Shown piece by piece: positions 7,855-13,577 of a stretch of 13,880 bases of DNA. Each line of letters starts with the position of its first letter. The stretch's first letter is position 1. The notes beneath the pieces were generated by a model. The model was not told where the DNA came from. It saw nothing but the letters and a program-made list of their open reading frames with translations, and made no database searches. A program made the translations under genes and the position numbers. This stretch comes from DATAVB01 sp040414495 (GTDB taxonomy: Bacteria > Actinomycetota > Actinomycetes > Mycobacteriales > QHCD01): positions 1-13,880 of the forward strand of contig JBEDUI010000035.1 in NCBI GenBank assembly GCA_040414495.1, given 5' to 3'.

Positions 7855-7876
7855 CCGCCGGCTTCCCCACCGGCGG
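7855..7876 (-). other. Hairpin in the 5' leader of the helix-turn-helix gene
   Basis: Seven-base arms (7855-7861 and 7870-7876) around an 8-base loop lie between the predicted start of transcription near 7894 and the ATG at 7824. They would form a stable GC hairpin in the leader, which could affect translation. A function is not shown. Confidence 0.3.
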
Positions 7877-7900
7877 ACGACTAACGCACGTGCTCCTCGC

Positions 7901-7906
7901 AGCCTA
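7901..7906 (-). promoter_or_regulatory. -10 element of the helix-turn-helix gene
   Basis: Minus-strand TAGGCT is embedded in the 13-mer CCGCTAGGCTGCG (7898-7910), identical to the one before tRNA-Thr at 331-343. It predicts a leader of about 70 bases. No clear -35 element is seen. Confidence 0.5.
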
Positions 7907-7983
7907 GCGGTACTGGTGTGACTGATGCGACCCACGGGCCACCGTCGTGACGACTCCGTCATGTTTGGTCAAGCCGACACGCC

Positions 7984-8000
7984 GTTCCCTGCAGGGGAAC
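7984..8000 (-). terminator. Possible weak terminator after proC
   Basis: Perfect 6-bp arms (GTTCCC and GGGAAC) around a 5-base loop lie 21 bases past the proC stop codon. No T-run follows on the minus strand, so termination would be inefficient or factor-assisted. Confidence 0.35.
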
Positions 8001-8020
8001 CCGAGCCTTACTCGCGAGCG

Positions 8021-8824
8021 CTACTCATGGGCCCTGCCCAACTCGCGACTCCGGTCGCGGGCCGCCTCGATGGCCGCGATCAGCGCGGCCCGTACGCCGT
8101 GTTTTTCCAGCTCAACGATGGCGTTGATCGTGGTTCCGGCCGGCGACGTGACCGCCTCGCGCAGCTTGACCGGGTGCTCTCCGGTGTCGCGCAACATCTG
8201 GGCCGAACCCAGGGCGGTTTGCACCAGCAGGTCCGCCGCGACCGTCCGGGGCAGGCCGAGCAGGATTCCCGCATCGATCATTGCCTCGACAAGGAAATAG
8301 AAGTACGCCGGGCCGCTTCCGGACAGGGCGGTCACCGCGTCCTGCTGCGACTCGGGCACCCGCACGACCCGGCCGACCGGCGCCAGCAACTCCTCGGTGA
8401 TCTCGAGGTGGTGCTCGGCCGCGAACGATCCGGCGCTGATGGCGCTCATCGCCTGATCGACCAGGACCGGTGTATTGGTCATGACCCGTACGACCGGTAC
8501 CTCGATGCCGAAGCGCCGTTCGTAGTAGCCGGTCGGAATGCCGGCCGCGAACGACACCAGCAGGTTGTCCACGGTCAGCGTGCTGGCCAACTCGTCGGCC
8601 AGCGTGTCCGCGTCCTGCGGCTTGCAGGTCAACAGCAGCACATCGGCCTCAGCCGCCGCCTGTGCGTTGCTGACCGGCCGCACACCATATCGGTCGGCCA
8701 GTTCTTTGGCCCGCTCGTCGCGACGAGTCGTAACCAGCACGTCCTCGGCCCGACGGCCGGCGCGCAGCATGCCCGAAAGCAGCGCCTCGCCGAGCTTTCC
8801 AGTGCCCAATACCGCGAGCTTCAT
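8021..8824 (-). CDS. proC: Pyrroline-5-carboxylate reductase
   Basis: This 267-residue enzyme makes the last step of proline synthesis, reducing pyrroline-5-carboxylate with NAD(P)H. The N-terminal Rossmann site is LGTGKLGEALL (residues 6-16), and the P5CR dimer domain holds ALSGSGPAYFYFLVEAM and REAVTSPAGTTINAI. Length is normal for the family. ATG 8824 starts the conserved MKLAVLG; the open frame extends to 9028 only because it overlaps the proline dehydrogenase gene. The start and the upstream stop share ATGA (8821-8824), so translation is probably coupled. The upstream partner catalyses the oxidation of proline to the same intermediate, an opposing pair in one unit. The helix-turn-helix gene follows after 196 bases and has its own promoter. 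Confidence 0.96.
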   Translation of the reverse strand: MKLAVLGTGKLGEALLSGMLRAGRRAEDVLVTTRRDERAKELADRYGVRPVSNAQAAAEADVLLLTCKPQDADTLADELASTLTVDNLLVSFAAGIPTGYYERRFGIEVPVVRVMTNTPVLVDQAMSAISAGSFAAEHHLEITEELLAPVGRVVRVPESQQDAVTALSGSGPAYFYFLVEAMIDAGILLGLPRTVAADLLVQTALGSAQMLRDTGEHPVKLREAVTSPAGTTINAIVELEKHGVRAALIAAIEAARDRSRELGRAHE

Positions 8825-9741
8825 GACTGGCTCACCAAGGAACGAAGGAAGAATCCGACGTTGGCCGGTCGCTCGGCCAGCCGACGCATCAGATACGCGT
8901 ACCACTCGTTGCCGTAGGGCACATACACCCGAACCGTCTCGCCGCGTTCCTGCAGCCGACGCTGCTCCTCCGGCCGTATCCCGTACAGCATTTGGAATTC
9001 GTAGCTGCCCACTTCCCGACCGTGCCAACGGGCACGCTCGCTGGCAATCGCCACCAGCCTCGGGTCATGCGTGGCCACGAGCGGCCGCCCGGCACCGGCC
9101 ATGAGCACGTTGAGGCAGCGCACAAACGACAGGTCCACGTCATCGGCATGCCGGTAGGCCACCGACTCCGGCTCCTTGTAGGCCCCCTTCACCAGGCGCA
9201 CTCGCGAACCCTCGTAGGCCAGCTCGCGGCAGTCGCCCTCGGTGCGCCGCAGATACGCCTGCAGCACCGCACCGATGGACGGGAAATCCTTACGCAGCAC
9301 GGTAAGGATGCCCAGCGTCGAGTCGGTGGTGGTGTGGTCCTCCATGTCAAAGGTCACCATCGAACCGGCGTCGGCGGCCGCGGCGCAGATCGTCGCCGCG
9401 TGCTCGGTGGCCAGCGACTCGTCCAACGCCTGACCGATCGAGGAGAGCTTGAGGCTGACCTCGGCCTGCTCTGTCAGCCCCTCATCGCGTAGGCGCGCGA
9501 GAAGCTCGACATAAGCCTGGGTCGTGACCTGCGCCTGGTCGCGATCGGTGCAGTGCTCGCCCAGGCGGTCGAGGCTGACCATGAGGCCGTCGGTGGCGAG
9601 CTCGCGGGCGACCCGGACCGCGTCGTCGAGCCCTTCGCCGGCGACGTAGCGCTGGACGATGTCCCGGCTCACCGGAAGCGTCGAGACCATGTGCTTGACC
9701 CGCTGGTTACCGCCGGCCGCGAGGATGACTGTACGCAACAT
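8821..9741 (-). CDS. putA: Monofunctional proline dehydrogenase (PRODH)
   Basis: This 306-residue flavoenzyme oxidises proline to pyrroline-5-carboxylate, passing electrons via FAD to the membrane quinone pool. It is a single PRODH domain (beta-alpha barrel) without the P5C dehydrogenase half of bifunctional PutA. Characteristic segments are VTFDMEDHTTTD, AVLQAYLRRTEGD, RLVKGAYKEPE, EFQMLYGIRPEEQ and a C-terminal substrate-binding helix YAYLMRRLAERPAN. ATG 9741 is supported by a TAATCT -10 element 7 bases upstream, suggesting a leaderless transcript. It overlaps proC by 4 bases. The promoter carries the box shared with the lipoprotein genes on the other side of the intergenic region. In mycobacteria the equivalent gene is called pruB or putB. 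Confidence 0.94.
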   Translation of the reverse strand: MLRTVILAAGGNQRVKHMVSTLPVSRDIVQRYVAGEGLDDAVRVARELATDGLMVSLDRLGEHCTDRDQAQVTTQAYVELLARLRDEGLTEQAEVSLKLSSIGQALDESLATEHAATICAAAADAGSMVTFDMEDHTTTDSTLGILTVLRKDFPSIGAVLQAYLRRTEGDCRELAYEGSRVRLVKGAYKEPESVAYRHADDVDLSFVRCLNVLMAGAGRPLVATHDPRLVAIASERARWHGREVGSYEFQMLYGIRPEEQRRLQERGETVRVYVPYGNEWYAYLMRRLAERPANVGFFLRSLVSQS

Positions 9742-9748
9742 GGCGTAG

Positions 9749-9803
9749 AGATTACGGCCTACTGGTGACTGCGCATGAAGGACTGCGCCAACCCTGTGGA
9801 CAA
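9749..9803 (-). promoter_or_regulatory. Leaderless promoter of proline dehydrogenase with TTGTCCACA box
   Basis: On the minus strand TTGTCCACA (9803-9795, followed by G at 9794) begins 49 bases before TAATCT (9754-9749), which is 7 bases before the ATG at 9741. The same layout is seen at three lipoprotein promoters. A consensus -35 is lacking, which would fit dependence on an activator bound at the box. Confidence 0.55.
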
Positions 9804-9820
9804 CTATTGGTTATCCACAG
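9794..9820. promoter_or_regulatory. Dyad of two DnaA-box-like 9-mers between divergent promoters
   Basis: The arms CTGTGGACAA (9794-9803) and TTATCCACAG (9811-9820) match as inverted repeats in 9 of 10 positions around a 7-base centre. Each arm reads as an actinobacterial DnaA-box word (TTGTCCACA, TTATCCACA) and points outward, one to each divergent gene. The dyad lies 52 bases from both start codons (9741 and 9872). It is a credible binding site for a dimeric regulator or for DnaA; which of the two is not decidable here. Confidence 0.6.
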
Positions 9821-9865
9821 ATGACAACTTGAGGACCGTCGTCCGCGTGGACGGATCGATACTGT
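9811..9865 (+). promoter_or_regulatory. Promoter of lipoprotein LpA
   Basis: TTATCCACA at 9811-9819 begins 49 bases before TACTGT (9860-9865), which is 6 bases before ATG 9872. The sequence from the -10 into the first codons aligns with that of LpE: TA(C/G)TGT, then CGTATGCG and TTTG at matching positions. Confidence 0.5.
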
Positions 9866-9871
9866 CGGCGT

Positions 9872-10603
9872 ATGCGATGTTTGTCCCGGTCGAGGGTTTA
9901 CGTCACGAAGTTCCAGTCCGCTCAACGAGGAAGGAAGCCATGCCTCGATCTAGTCATGCAACCCGCGACAGCAAGAGTCCACACTGGACGATTATTCGCG
10001 GCTGATTCCTGCATACGCGTGTGCGCGGGGCTCTGCTGCCTTGCATTGTCGGCTTGCAATTCGGGCCACGCCGATCAAGCCGCGAGATCATCGCCACCGA
10101 AGCCGTCATCATTGAATTCCCGGACGACGGCTCCGACAGTGCCGTCCTCGACTGGATTGTCGCCGACCGCCCTCAAACCGGAGCCGCCACGACTGCCCGC
10201 GGTTAATGAGCACGACACCGCGTCCGGTGCCCGAGCAACAGCGGTTTATTGGCTCAGAGCACTTGGCTACGCGTTTGACACACTCGACACCACGCCAATG
10301 CGAGCAATCGCCTTTTCCAACTGTCAGGCGTGCGCGAATTACGGCGACGCGATTGACGATGTCGCTGACAAGCACGGAAGAATGACCACATTACATCCGT
10401 TCCGGCCGGTACACGCGACCGTCGAACGCGCCTCGAAGGCGACCGCGTCTGTCTTAGTGACATTTCGAACTGGCCAGAGCCTGATCCACATTCCACGCGA
10501 GAAGGACCAGACTACCGATCGTTCAACCACCGTACGAGGCAAGGTCTTCTTAACCTGGACCGTGCACGGCTGGAAGGTAAACGACTTGTCCATAGCGAGC
10601 TAG
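9872..10603 (+). CDS. LpA: predicted lipoprotein, CxxC domain (DUF6318-like), subfamily 1
   Basis: This 243-residue protein (215 if started at ATG 9956) has a lipobox LSAC with lipidated Cys at residue 62, a Pro/Ser/Thr-rich linker, and the array's shared domain. The domain contains DTASGARATAVYWLRALGYA, then NCQACANYG (the CxxC), PFR and a closing WTVHGWKVNDL. The domain resembles DUF6318, from memory and without a search; function is unknown, and it should face the outside of the membrane. ATG 9872 is chosen because the -10 and first codons align with LpE. However, about 60 residues before the Cys is long for a signal peptide, and LpE lacks roughly 130 bases present here. ATG 9956 would give a more normal 34-residue signal. 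GAGGAAGGAAG before ATG 9940 opens only a short out-of-frame ORF. Confidence 0.75.
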   Translation: MRCLSRSRVYVTKFQSAQRGRKPCLDLVMQPATARVHTGRLFAADSCIRVCAGLCCLALSACNSGHADQAARSSPPKPSSLNSRTTAPTVPSSTGLSPTALKPEPPRLPAVNEHDTASGARATAVYWLRALGYAFDTLDTTPMRAIAFSNCQACANYGDAIDDVADKHGRMTTLHPFRPVHATVERASKATASVLVTFRTGQSLIHIPREKDQTTDRSTTVRGKVFLTWTVHGWKVNDLSIAS

Positions 10604-10622
10604 AATCAACCTACGGCCGCTT

Positions 10623-10648
10623 GGCTCGGGACCGAGCCCATCATTTTC
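10623..10648 (+). terminator. Probable terminator after LpA
   Basis: GGCTCG and CGAGCC arms around a GGAC loop (10623-10638) start 20 bases after the LpA stop and are followed by CATCATTTTC. The T-run is short, so termination may be partial. It separates LpA from the LpB promoter. Confidence 0.5.
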
Positions 10649-10706
10649 ATGGAATCACACATGAGCGCTGACTGCCCATTAATTGAGACGGCGATCCCCC
10701 GTCGGG

Positions 10707-10760
10707 TTATCCACAGGAAAATACGTACCAGGATTTTCTGGCGTCGGCTCGCAGTAGTGT
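10707..10760 (+). promoter_or_regulatory. Promoter of the LpB-LpC-LpD unit
   Basis: TTATCCACA (10707-10715, then GG) begins 48 bases before TAGTGT (10755-10760), which is 5 bases before GTG 10766. The region between aligns with the LpE promoter: ACGTACC versus ACGAACC and TCTGG occur at the same offsets. No consensus -35 is visible. Confidence 0.55.
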
Positions 10761-10765
10761 TCCGT

Positions 10766-11398
10766 GTGCTTATTTCGCGCTGGTCGGCAGCGTCCGCCCT
10801 GGCGGGTTGCCTGTTGGTGCCCGGGTGCAGTTCAACAGGGCTGGACCAGGCTTCCACGGCGCTGCCCCCGGATTCGTCGTCGAGCACATTGGCCAGCACC
10901 GTTGCCCCGACAACGCCTACGTCACCGGTATCGCCGAGCCCGACCGCCACACCCAGCCCGACCCCGACGCGTCCCAAGCCGCCCAAACCAGCCGTGCCCG
11001 CAGCTAATCGACAAGACACGGCAGCTGGAGCGCGCGCGACTGCAGTTTACTGGATCGAGGCGCTTGGCTACGCATTTGCGACTGGCGATACAAAACCAAT
11101 GCGAGCTATCTCGTTTTCCAACTGTCAGTCGTGCCGAAATTACGGCGGCGATATTGATGAGCTCGTTCGTATGGGCGGAGTGATTACCGCCGTACATCCG
11201 TTTAAGCTTGAACGGTCCGCTGTCGAACGAGCATCGAAATCGACTGCAACCATCGCAGTCAGGTACCTGACGGGCCAGAGCCACGTCCACATCCCACACA
11301 AATTAGATAAGACCGGCGCTGCGCCGGGCCAGGTGAGAGGCGAGATTGATTTGACCTGGACTTCGGGTGGCTGGAAGGTCAATGACCTATACACCTAG
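10766..11398 (+). CDS. LpB: predicted lipoprotein, CxxC domain (DUF6318-like), subfamily 1
   Basis: This 210-residue protein has a short signal peptide ending in the lipobox VPGC (Cys 21), then a 55-residue linker rich in Pro, Ser and Thr with PSPT repeats. The conserved domain follows: QDTAAGARATAVYW, YAFATGDTKPM, NCQSCRNYG with C120 and C123, VHPFKLE, YLTGQSHVHIP, and a terminal WKVNDLYT. The open frame extends to ATG 10649, but that would translate across the promoter. GTG 10766 is preferred because it aligns with the ATG of LpE (S-R-W-S-A versus L-G-W-S-A) and sits 5 bases after the -10. LpC begins inside its last codons. The role is unknown; an externally exposed, membrane-anchored protein is inferred. 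Confidence 0.8.
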   Translation: MLISRWSAASALAGCLLVPGCSSTGLDQASTALPPDSSSSTLASTVAPTTPTSPVSPSPTATPSPTPTRPKPPKPAVPAANRQDTAAGARATAVYWIEALGYAFATGDTKPMRAISFSNCQSCRNYGGDIDELVRMGGVITAVHPFKLERSAVERASKSTATIAVRYLTGQSHVHIPHKLDKTGAAPGQVRGEIDLTWTSGGWKVNDLYT

Positions 11399-12092
11399 AA
11401 TTGACTTGCGCCTACTGGATGTTCGCTCGCGGCTACGTTCTCGCGCCATTAGCGTGCGCGATTGCCTCTGTCGCCGAGGCGTCTGGTCCAGGTCGGCCGG
11501 GTCCGTCGTACTTAGCTGTCTACTTGCGACCGGATGCGGCTCGGACCGCTCTCACCAGGTTTCCACGTCGCGACCGTCGGGGTCGTTGTCGGGTTCACCG
11601 ACGACGATCGTACGGACGACACCCGAAGCCTCAACCCGGCCGATGCCGACGATGTCACCGTCCAGAGCACAATCGGCAAGACCAGCTGAGCCCGCTGGAC
11701 TGCAACGAGACACAATCGCAGGCGCCGTAGCGACCGCGAAATACTGGCTTCAGACCTTGAGCTACGCGTTCGCCTCCGGCGACACGAAACCAATGTGGAG
11801 CATTTCACGGAGCACGTGCGGAGTGTGCGGGAACTACGGAAAACCGATCGACGCTATTGGCAAGGACGGCGGATCGATTACCGGCATAATCCCGTTCAAA
11901 CCGCGAAGCGCGAAAATCGTCTCATTCTCAAAGTCAGAGGCGACAGTGCTGATCAAGTACATGACCGGGCAGAATCGTATACGGACATCGTCGCACGCTA
12001 AATCCATCATCGGCGCTCCACCGGCAGCTGATCATGGCATCGTGCAGATGACTTGGACCAGCCAACGTTGGATCGTCAATGAACTGCTGTAG
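11382..12092 (+). CDS. LpC: predicted lipoprotein, CxxC domain (DUF6318-like), subfamily 2
   Basis: This 236-residue protein has a long Arg-rich N-terminus, lipobox ATGC with Cys at 52, a linker less regular than that of LpB, and the shared domain: ATAKYWLQTLSYAF, GDTKPMWSIS, TCGVCGNYG, GSITGIIPFK, YMTGQNRIRT and MTWTSQRWIVNELL. It belongs with LpE, not LpB (MWxIS, TCGVCGNYG, SFSKxE, GAPPAxDHG). ATG 11382 lies within the last codons of LpB (17-base overlap) and is at the same relative place as the LpD start inside LpC, with Cys 52 in both, so coupled translation is likely. GTG 11454 would give a 212-residue form with a normal 28-residue signal. No separate promoter box is seen. Confidence 0.72.
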   Translation: MTYTPRIDLRLLDVRSRLRSRAISVRDCLCRRGVWSRSAGSVVLSCLLATGCGSDRSHQVSTSRPSGSLSGSPTTIVRTTPEASTRPMPTMSPSRAQSARPAEPAGLQRDTIAGAVATAKYWLQTLSYAFASGDTKPMWSISRSTCGVCGNYGKPIDAIGKDGGSITGIIPFKPRSAKIVSFSKSEATVLIKYMTGQNRIRTSSHAKSIIGAPPAADHGIVQMTWTSQRWIVNELL

Positions 12093-12773
12093 ACCAACGT
12101 CGATGAAACAGGCAGCTGCTTCGATATCTACGACCGTCCGCTCATCGCCTCTCGTGCTGCGGTATCGCGCGCGGCGGAATCTGGGGCAATCGGCGGTGAC
12201 CGTTCTGCTGTGCTGCCTCGTGGCATCAGGCTGCAGTCACGATAATCCTGATGCGCCTCCGGATTCCTCGTCGCGCACAGCCACGACAACGGTTGTCCCG
12301 ACGACGCCTTCGTCAACCGCATCGCCCAGCCCGACCGCCACACCAATCAGCGCTCAGCCCACAAAGCCAACGTTGCCCGCAGCCAATAGACAAGACACCG
12401 CAGCTGGCGCGCGGGCAACCGCGGTCTATTGGCTCAGGACCCTTGGTTACGCCTTTGATTCCGGTGACACAAAACCAATGAGGGCCATTTCTTTTCCCAA
12501 TTGCCAAGCGTGTGCAAATTACGGCGACGCTATCGATGATGTGATTCGGATGGGCGGGAAAACAACACTACACGAGTTCTCACGTCGGCTGTGATACACG
12601 CGTCGAGATCGACCGCGTCGGTTGCTGTCAGCTACCTCACCGGCCAGAGCCAGGTCCACTACGCACATAAAAAAGACCAGACCAGCGAGCGCTCGGTCAA
12701 GCTGCGGTCGAAGATGGTTCTCACGTGGACGTCGCACGGATGGAAAGTCAATGACTTGTACACGACAGACTGA
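12079..12773 (+). pseudogene. LpD: frameshifted lipoprotein gene, subfamily 1
   Basis: The first part (12079-12594) encodes an Arg-rich N-terminus, lipobox ASGC (Cys 52), a linker, and the front of the domain through NCQACANYGDAIDDV and TTLHEFS, then runs into a TGA. The rest of the domain (YLTGQSQVH, KKDQTSERS, WKVNDLY) continues in another frame at 12591-12773. Between the PF-type codon and the Val that precedes ASKST, LpA and LpB have 18 bases but LpD has 11, so a 7-base loss explains the shift. The TGA overlaps a GTG that opens the second frame (GTGA), so a split product is conceivable. ATG 12079 overlaps LpC by 14 bases. Most likely a decaying copy; a sequencing error would normally be 1-2 bases. 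Confidence 0.75.
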
Positions 12774-12881
12774 GTCACGAGAATCCACGTGAATAAGAGC
12801 GGTGGGTGAAGCTTCGGCACGATTGCGAGACAGAGGGATACGGCGAAACATCGCTGACACGCGCACCGATCCCGCTCCGGC

Positions 12882-12935
12882 TTATCCACAGGTGCTCACG
12901 AACCGTGCCGGTCTGGTAGCACTTCGCGGTAGTGT
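12882..12935 (+). promoter_or_regulatory. Promoter of the LpE unit
   Basis: TTATCCACA (12882-12890, then GG) begins 48 bases before TAGTGT (12930-12935), which is 6 bases before ATG 12942. The segment aligns with the LpB promoter throughout, which suggests the pair arose by duplication together with the 5' part of the gene. Confidence 0.58.
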
Positions 12936-12941
12936 GCCCGT

Positions 12942-13571
12942 ATGCGTAGTTTGGGCTGGTCAGCGGGGGTCCTAGCAGGCTGCCTGCTCGTGTCGGGGTG
13001 TAGCTCAGGAGGACCGGACCAGGCTGCCACGTCGCTGCCCCCGGACTCATCCTCGAGCACCCCGGCCACGACCGTTGCCCCGACAACGCCGTCGTCATCC
13101 GCATCGCCCAGCCCGACCCCCACACCCAGCCCAACCCCGACGGATCCCAAGCCGACGAGGCCCATCGAGCCCGACGGATTGCGACAAGACACAGCCATCG
13201 GCGCCGAGGCAACCGCGGCCTATTGGCTTCAGACTTTGAGCTTTGCATTCGGGACCGGCGATACGAAACCAATGTGGAACATTTCGCGTCGCACGTGCGG
13301 CGTCTGCGGAAATTATGGCCATCCAATTGACGCAGTCATTAAGAACGGAGGCTCGATCACCGGGATAGTCCCGTTCAAGCTGCGTAGCGAGAAGCTCGTT
13401 TCCTTCTCGAAAGCTGAATCTAAAGTCCTGATTAATTACACGACTGGACAGAGTCGGATTCGGACTTCACCTCACGCTAAATCCGGGATCGGCGCTCCAC
13501 CAGCGCCTGATCACGGCACTGTCCAAATGACCTGGTCCAGAGGGCGATGGGTTGTCGATGAACTCTTGTAG
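12942..13571 (+). CDS. LpE: predicted lipoprotein, CxxC domain (DUF6318-like), subfamily 2
   Basis: This 209-residue protein has a 19-residue signal peptide and lipobox VSGC (Cys 20), a linker at 21-80 with repeated PSPTPT, and the domain at about 81-209. The domain holds YW at 94-95, GDTKPM (106-111), CGVC (119-122), GSITGIVPFK (137-146), YTTGQSRIRT and a final WVVDELL. The signal and linker match LpB (GPDQAAT, PPDSSSST, TTVAPTTP), while the domain matches LpC, so the gene is a mosaic. ATG 12942 fits the leaderless promoter. The next gene starts 6 bases after the stop. Function is unknown; the CxxC could form a disulfide outside the cell or bind metal. Confidence 0.83.
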   Translation: MRSLGWSAGVLAGCLLVSGCSSGGPDQAATSLPPDSSSSTPATTVAPTTPSSSASPSPTPTPSPTPTDPKPTRPIEPDGLRQDTAIGAEATAAYWLQTLSFAFGTGDTKPMWNISRRTCGVCGNYGHPIDAVIKNGGSITGIVPFKLRSEKLVSFSKAESKVLINYTTGQSRIRTSPHAKSGIGAPPAPDHGTVQMTWSRGRWVVDELL

Positions 13572-13577
13572 GTCAAG

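Noticed and set aside
6387..8917. Plus-strand frames at 6387-7451 and 7925-8917
   Set aside because: They are antisense shadows of cysS and proC without credible starts or motifs.
10649..10765. N-terminal extension of LpB to ATG 10649
   Set aside because: It would translate through the TTATCCACA box and -10 element, and alignment with LpE places the start at GTG 10766.
9794..12890. DnaA-box words taken as a replication origin
   Set aside because: Only four boxes are spread over 3 kb, each tied to a promoter, without an AT-rich unwinding region or dnaA, dnaN or gyrase genes nearby.
12922..13168. Pro/Ser/Thr repeats in the linkers as a CRISPR or designed repeat array
   Set aside because: The repeats are short codon-level PSPTPT units inside a reading frame, with no spacer structure.
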